NCBI GenBank assembly: GCA_003484785.1
Contig: DNAD01000317.1
Span: 1 to 8,423 of the forward strand
From: Lachnospiraceae bacterium
Lineage (GTDB): Bacteria; Bacillota; Clostridia; Lachnospirales; Lachnospiraceae
DNA length: 8,423 nt
Direction of reading: 5' to 3'
Each line of letters opens with the position of its first letter. Position 1 is the stretch's first letter. Shown piece by piece: positions 5,594-8,423 of this stretch. Under the pieces are notes generated by a model. The model saw only the letters and a program-made list of their open reading frames with translations. It ran no database searches and was not told the origin of the DNA. The position numbers were made by a program, and so were the translations under genes.

Positions 5594-7326
5594 AAAAAAG
5601 CAGGAATGGAAAAGGCGAAAAACGGATACTTGAAGAAACCATCGAAAGACTGGCAAATCGCAGGAAGACACCCCCTGTCGTTTTTGTGATCCTTCTCTTA
5701 CTGTATTTAATTCTCTCGGTGGTTGTAAGGATGACTTCGGTCTCAGACAGCACTGTCATACTCGGAGGCGCCCCTGTTCCGGTCAATACTTTAACGGGTG
5801 TTTTTTCAACCGTTTCAAATCTGTGTCTGATCCTTACGGTAGTTCTGGGGGGTACAAAAGGATTCGTGGCATCTCTTGTCATTCTGCTGACCTCATACCC
5901 CATGCTTATCATCTCTATCTTTTTCCATGGCAATTACAGGAGCATTCCGGGATTGTTCGTGAATCTCCTTACCATTGTTGCCATCACCGTTATATTTCTT
6001 AATAATAAAAAGGTTGAACGCTATCAGATAAAGCTCCGTGAACAGGCAACAACGGATCTTCTCACCGGCTTGCCCAATTTCTTTGCCAGTACCGAGCTTA
6101 TCAGTGAGCTTATAAAGGAACACAAGCCCTTTGCTGCGGTCACCATAAATATCAGCGGCATCAACAGCATAAACAATACCGTAGGGTATGACATGGGCAA
6201 TAAGGTTTTCATAGAGTTTGCTTCCCGCTGGAGGCAGATAGCCAACGAAGGCCTGTCCGATACCCTTGACTTCATTTCACGCATAAGCGGGGATGAGTTT
6301 TCCCTGATCATCCGGCACAGCTCCGATAAAGATATAGTAAACACGATAAGGCTCTATGAGGAGGCTCTCACCAGGAAGATAACCATAGAGGGATATGATT
6401 TCTCCCTGACCGGAAGCTTCGGATATGCGGTTTTCCCTTCCGATGCGGATAATCTCGATTCACTGATATCCTATTCCAATCTGGCTATGAGGGAGGTAAA
6501 ACGCCTTAACAACGGTGATCCTGTCCTGCGCATTACCCCGGAGCTTATGAATACTCAGGACAAGCTTATAATAGAGAACAAGGTAAGGGATGCGCTGGAA
6601 AATGACCTGATCTATTTCAACCTTCAGCCGCAATTTGACATGTCCCACAAGCTGCGCGGCTTTGAGGTGCTTGCCCGTATGAAGGACATTGAGGGCAATA
6701 TCATAAGACCGGATGAGTTTATTCCGGCAGCGGAAAGGCTGGGGCTTATAAGCAGTATCGATCTGACCGTACATAAAAAGGCAACGGCTTTTTTCAGCTC
6801 CCTCCTCAGGAAAACAGGAGCTGATCTTACCCTGAGCCTCAATGTTTCCGTTAAGCACATGATGAAAAGCGATTTTATGGATGAGATAAAAAAGCTCGTA
6901 AGAGAAAGCGGCATTCCGGCCCGGCAGCTTGAGATCGAGATCACGGAATCCATTTTGATAGAATCCGCGGAAAAGGCCTCCCGGAATCTTGCCGAGCTTA
7001 GGGAGATGGGCATAAAGATCGCAATAGATGATTTCGGGACCGGCTATTCGTCCCTGAGCTATCTTAACAGCTTCCCCTCGGATATCCTTAAGATCGACAA
7101 ATCCTTTATCGATGACATGAACACAAGCGCTACCTCCCAGAAATATGTCGAAGCGATCATCTCCTTAGCACATGTGATGGATCTTAAGGTCATAGCCGAA
7201 GGGGTCGAGGAGGAGGAACAGCTTGAAACACTGGGCAGGATCAACTGCGATTATATTCAGGGCTTTATATGGGGAAAGCCCCTGTCCGCAGAAGAGGCAG
7301 AGGCTCTCGTAACCGGCTCGGTCTGA
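5590..7326 (+). CDS. Membrane-bound GGDEF-EAL protein, probable c-di-GMP phosphodiesterase
   Basis: This 578-residue protein probably hydrolyses the second messenger cyclic di-GMP. Four hydrophobic segments (about 29-47, 70-88, 91-112, 118-137) anchor it in the membrane and may sense a signal. The GGDEF domain spans about 150-315 and opens with DLLTGLPN (156-163). Its site is degenerate: SGDEF (233-237) replaces GGDEF, Asn187 stands where the metal-binding Asp is expected, Asn204 replaces the Asp expected to contact guanine, and the RxxD inhibitory site reads DTLD. The EAL domain (about 325-575) looks complete: EVL (359-361), Asn418, EITE with Glu450, DDFGTGYSS with Asp480 and Asp481, Lys501, Glu537 and Gln557. 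The GGDEF part is therefore more likely regulatory. The start is set by AGGAAG 5 bases upstream. The leader suggests attenuation. It is convergent with the PrsW-family gene. Domain calls are secure; net activity is inferred. Confidence 0.95.
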   Translation: MKKSRNGKGEKRILEETIERLANRRKTPPVVFVILLLLYLILSVVVRMTSVSDSTVILGGAPVPVNTLTGVFSTVSNLCLILTVVLGGTKGFVASLVILLTSYPMLIISIFFHGNYRSIPGLFVNLLTIVAITVIFLNNKKVERYQIKLREQATTDLLTGLPNFFASTELISELIKEHKPFAAVTINISGINSINNTVGYDMGNKVFIEFASRWRQIANEGLSDTLDFISRISGDEFSLIIRHSSDKDIVNTIRLYEEALTRKITIEGYDFSLTGSFGYAVFPSDADNLDSLISYSNLAMREVKRLNNGDPVLRITPELMNTQDKLIIENKVRDALENDLIYFNLQPQFDMSHKLRGFEVLARMKDIEGNIIRPDEFIPAAERLGLISSIDLTVHKKATAFFSSLLRKTGADLTLSLNVSVKHMMKSDFMDEIKKLVRESGIPARQLEIEITESILIESAEKASRNLAELREMGIKIAIDDFGTGYSSLSYLNSFPSDILKIDKSFIDDMNTSATSQKYVEAIISLAHVMDLKVIAEGVEEEEQLETLGRINCDYIQGFIWGKPLSAEEAEALVTGSV

Positions 7327-7341
7327 ACCTTCGTTATATTT

Positions 7342-7356
7342 ACCGGGCTGCCCGGT
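7342..7356. terminator. Possible weak bidirectional terminator between convergent genes
   Basis: ACCGGG (7342-7347) and CCCGGT (7351-7356) form a GC-rich 6-bp stem with a CTG loop, placed exactly between the two converging stop codons; its last base is part of the PrsW-family stop codon. Neither side has a true T-tract (TTATCTTAC on the plus side, AAATATAACG on the minus side), so efficiency is doubtful. Confidence 0.4.
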
Positions 7357-8228
7357 TATCTTACTTCTCTCTGATCTGATGCTGTATCCCCAGTTTCATT
7401 AAATGTCATACCCTGTCCCGGCGATTCGTTCTGCGCTGTTTGAGGGTTCATGCCGTATATGGGGTCCGATGCTGCGTTCTGTGCCGTTTCCGGTGCTTCT
7501 GCAAGTACCGTTTCCGGCGCCATACCGGGTATGATTTCCATCTCCGGCGCTATGGCCTTGTCCTCTCTCGATAATTTTCTTATCTTCCTTATTCCCACCA
7601 CGGTGAGCACGATCTCAAAGACAAGCAGGATCACCAGGAAAATACCATATTCGGAGCTGCCTATGCAGAAATCATAGAATCCATGCAGCAGGGTGGGTAT
7701 TATGAGCGCCTTCTTCAGGTTAGAGCTGCAGAGCTTTTTATCGCCCTCTGCCTCGGCGGCTTTGGCCAGGCCAAAATAGCATCCCATGAACACACCGTAA
7801 ATGGCGTGCCCCGGAACACTCATGATCCCTCGTATTATGCCCAGGCTTATATCCTCTCCTATCAGATAGATTATGTTTTCCAAAGTGGCAAACCCAAGGG
7901 ACGCCGTCACCGCATAGACCACGGCGTCAAAGGTATGGTCAAAGGCGGGATGCTTCCAGGCAACCTTCTTAACGACAACGTATTTTCCCGCTTCCTCTAC
8001 AAACGCCGTAAGCAGAAAATTGTCGATAAATATATACAGCATGCTTCCCGGATCAAGAAAGCCAAAGACCAGCTCTCCCGCCTTGCCCACAACGATGGCG
8101 CTCACCACTGTCAATGCGCCGAAAAGAAACAGCTTTAAAAGCAGCTTTCCCGGCTCCTTTTCGACCTTATCGCTTTTCCATATCACAAAAAAAAGTATTA
8201 TTCCCGGTATTACCGCAAGTAAAAGCAT
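7356..8228 (-). CDS. PrsW-family intramembrane metalloprotease with a low-complexity tail
   Basis: The 290-residue protein starts at the ATG at 8226-8228, preceded by AAGGAGGG (8235-8242 complement) with 6 bases between. It is a multi-pass membrane protein with about seven to eight hydrophobic segments between residues 1 and 213. The three PrsW motifs are present in order: EEAGK (78-82; EExxK), FATLE (113-117; FxxxE) and HGFYD (182-186; HxxxD). A further PGHAIYG at 139-145 carries His141. PrsW in Bacillus subtilis makes the first cut in the anti-sigma factor RsiW, so a role in regulated proteolysis is plausible, but no sigma or anti-sigma gene is visible here and the target is unknown. Residues about 222-290 form a soluble tail rich in Ala, Pro, Glu, Gln and Met with loose repeats (APET, PETAQN, PQTAQN), which the shorter B. 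subtilis protein lacks as far as I recall. The family assignment is secure. Confidence 0.92.
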   Translation of the reverse strand: MLLLAVIPGIILFFVIWKSDKVEKEPGKLLLKLFLFGALTVVSAIVVGKAGELVFGFLDPGSMLYIFIDNFLLTAFVEEAGKYVVVKKVAWKHPAFDHTFDAVVYAVTASLGFATLENIIYLIGEDISLGIIRGIMSVPGHAIYGVFMGCYFGLAKAAEAEGDKKLCSSNLKKALIIPTLLHGFYDFCIGSSEYGIFLVILLVFEIVLTVVGIRKIRKLSREDKAIAPEMEIIPGMAPETVLAEAPETAQNAASDPIYGMNPQTAQNESPGQGMTFNETGDTASDQREVR

Positions 8229-8288
8229 CAGTATCCCTCCTTATGTAATAATCTCTTATCCCGTTTTCCTGTCCTTTCCGATCTTGTA

Positions 8289-8320
8289 ACTGCGCAGTCC
8301 TGTACTGAACAGTAACTGTT
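8289..8320. other. Two adjacent short palindromes in the PrsW-family gene leader
   Basis: ACTGCGCAGT (8289-8298) is a perfect 10-base palindrome, and AACAGTAACTGTT (8308-8320) is perfect around a central A. Both lie between the predicted promoter and the start codon of the PrsW-family gene. They could be operator half-sites or RNA structure; palindromes this short can occur by chance. Confidence 0.25.
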
Positions 8321-8360
8321 TCCATGTTATAAGCATCGGCCTCATTCCGACTTATCGTAT

Positions 8361-8390
8361 ATTATATCACAGCTAATTCCTCCACGCCAA
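8361..8390 (-). promoter_or_regulatory. Predicted promoter of the PrsW-family gene
   Basis: On the minus strand TTGGCG (8385-8390) and a perfect TATAAT (8361-8366) are 18 bases apart. Transcription near 8354 would give a leader of about 125 nt. The palindrome-arm repeat at 8406-8421 lies just upstream of the -35. The call rests on consensus match only. Confidence 0.5.
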
Positions 8391-8398
8391 AAATAGAC

Positions 8399-8423
8399 AA
8401 TAATTGTTACTATTCACAGCCGA
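8399..8423. repeat. Second copy of the 16-base palindrome arm, cut by the window edge
   Basis: GTTACTATTCACAGCC at 8406-8421 is identical to 1090-1105, and the AT-rich bases before it (AATAATT) also match apart from one T. The window ends two bases later, so it cannot be seen whether the complementary arm follows. It lies upstream of the PrsW-family promoter, and no gene is visible between 8229 and the window end. Confidence 0.85.

Noticed and set aside
7683..8138. A 151-codon plus-strand open frame across the PrsW-family gene
   Set aside because: It is antisense to a gene with all three family motifs in order and shows no recognisable domain.
1081..8423. Insertion sequence or transposon bounded by the two repeats
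   Set aside because: No transposase or recombinase is encoded between the copies, no target duplication is visible, and the first copy is itself a complete palindrome, so it does not behave as a single terminal arm.
1..8423. CRISPR array, tRNA or rRNA genes
   Set aside because: No regularly spaced direct repeats, cloverleaf-like sequences or rRNA core segments were seen on either strand.

Overview
The window looks like chromosomal DNA from an anaerobic Firmicute of the class Clostridia, most likely Lachnospiraceae. Grounds are AGGAGG-type ribosome binding sites, sigma-A-like promoters with TATAAT boxes in AT-rich spacers, moderate GC content, and the protein families present. The family-level assignment is an inference. 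No mobile-element genes, tRNA, rRNA or CRISPR were seen.

Layout: (1) Positions 1-1061, minus strand: almost all of mtnA (methylthioribose-1-phosphate isomerase), with its C-terminus cut by the left edge. (2) 1062-1321: a divergent promoter region with a perfect 16-bp-arm palindrome at the predicted mtnA transcription start. (3) 1322-5389, plus strand: a 1355-residue protein without signal peptide or membrane segments. About 870 residues of charged, mostly helical sequence precede a calpain-like (C2) cysteine peptidase domain. (4) 5390-5589: a compact regulatory leader containing a candidate promoter, competing hairpins, a terminator-like stem-loop and a 15-codon leader ORF whose stop overlaps the next start codon (ATGA). 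(5) 5590-7326, plus: a membrane-anchored GGDEF-EAL protein with a degenerate cyclase site and an intact phosphodiesterase site. (6) 7356-8228, minus: a PrsW-family intramembrane metalloprotease with a low-complexity tail, convergent with the GGDEF-EAL gene. (7) 8229-8423: its promoter region, ending inside a second copy of the 16-nt palindrome arm.

The genes do not form one obvious pathway: mtnA is sulfur-salvage housekeeping, and the other three suggest signalling and proteolysis. The least conventional parts are the giant calpain-like protein, with a substituted active site and a large insertion inside the catalytic domain, and the leader of the c-di-GMP gene, which looks like a leader-peptide attenuator. 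The GTTACTATTCACAGCC palindrome near both ends of the window suggests a dispersed genomic repeat or an operator family.
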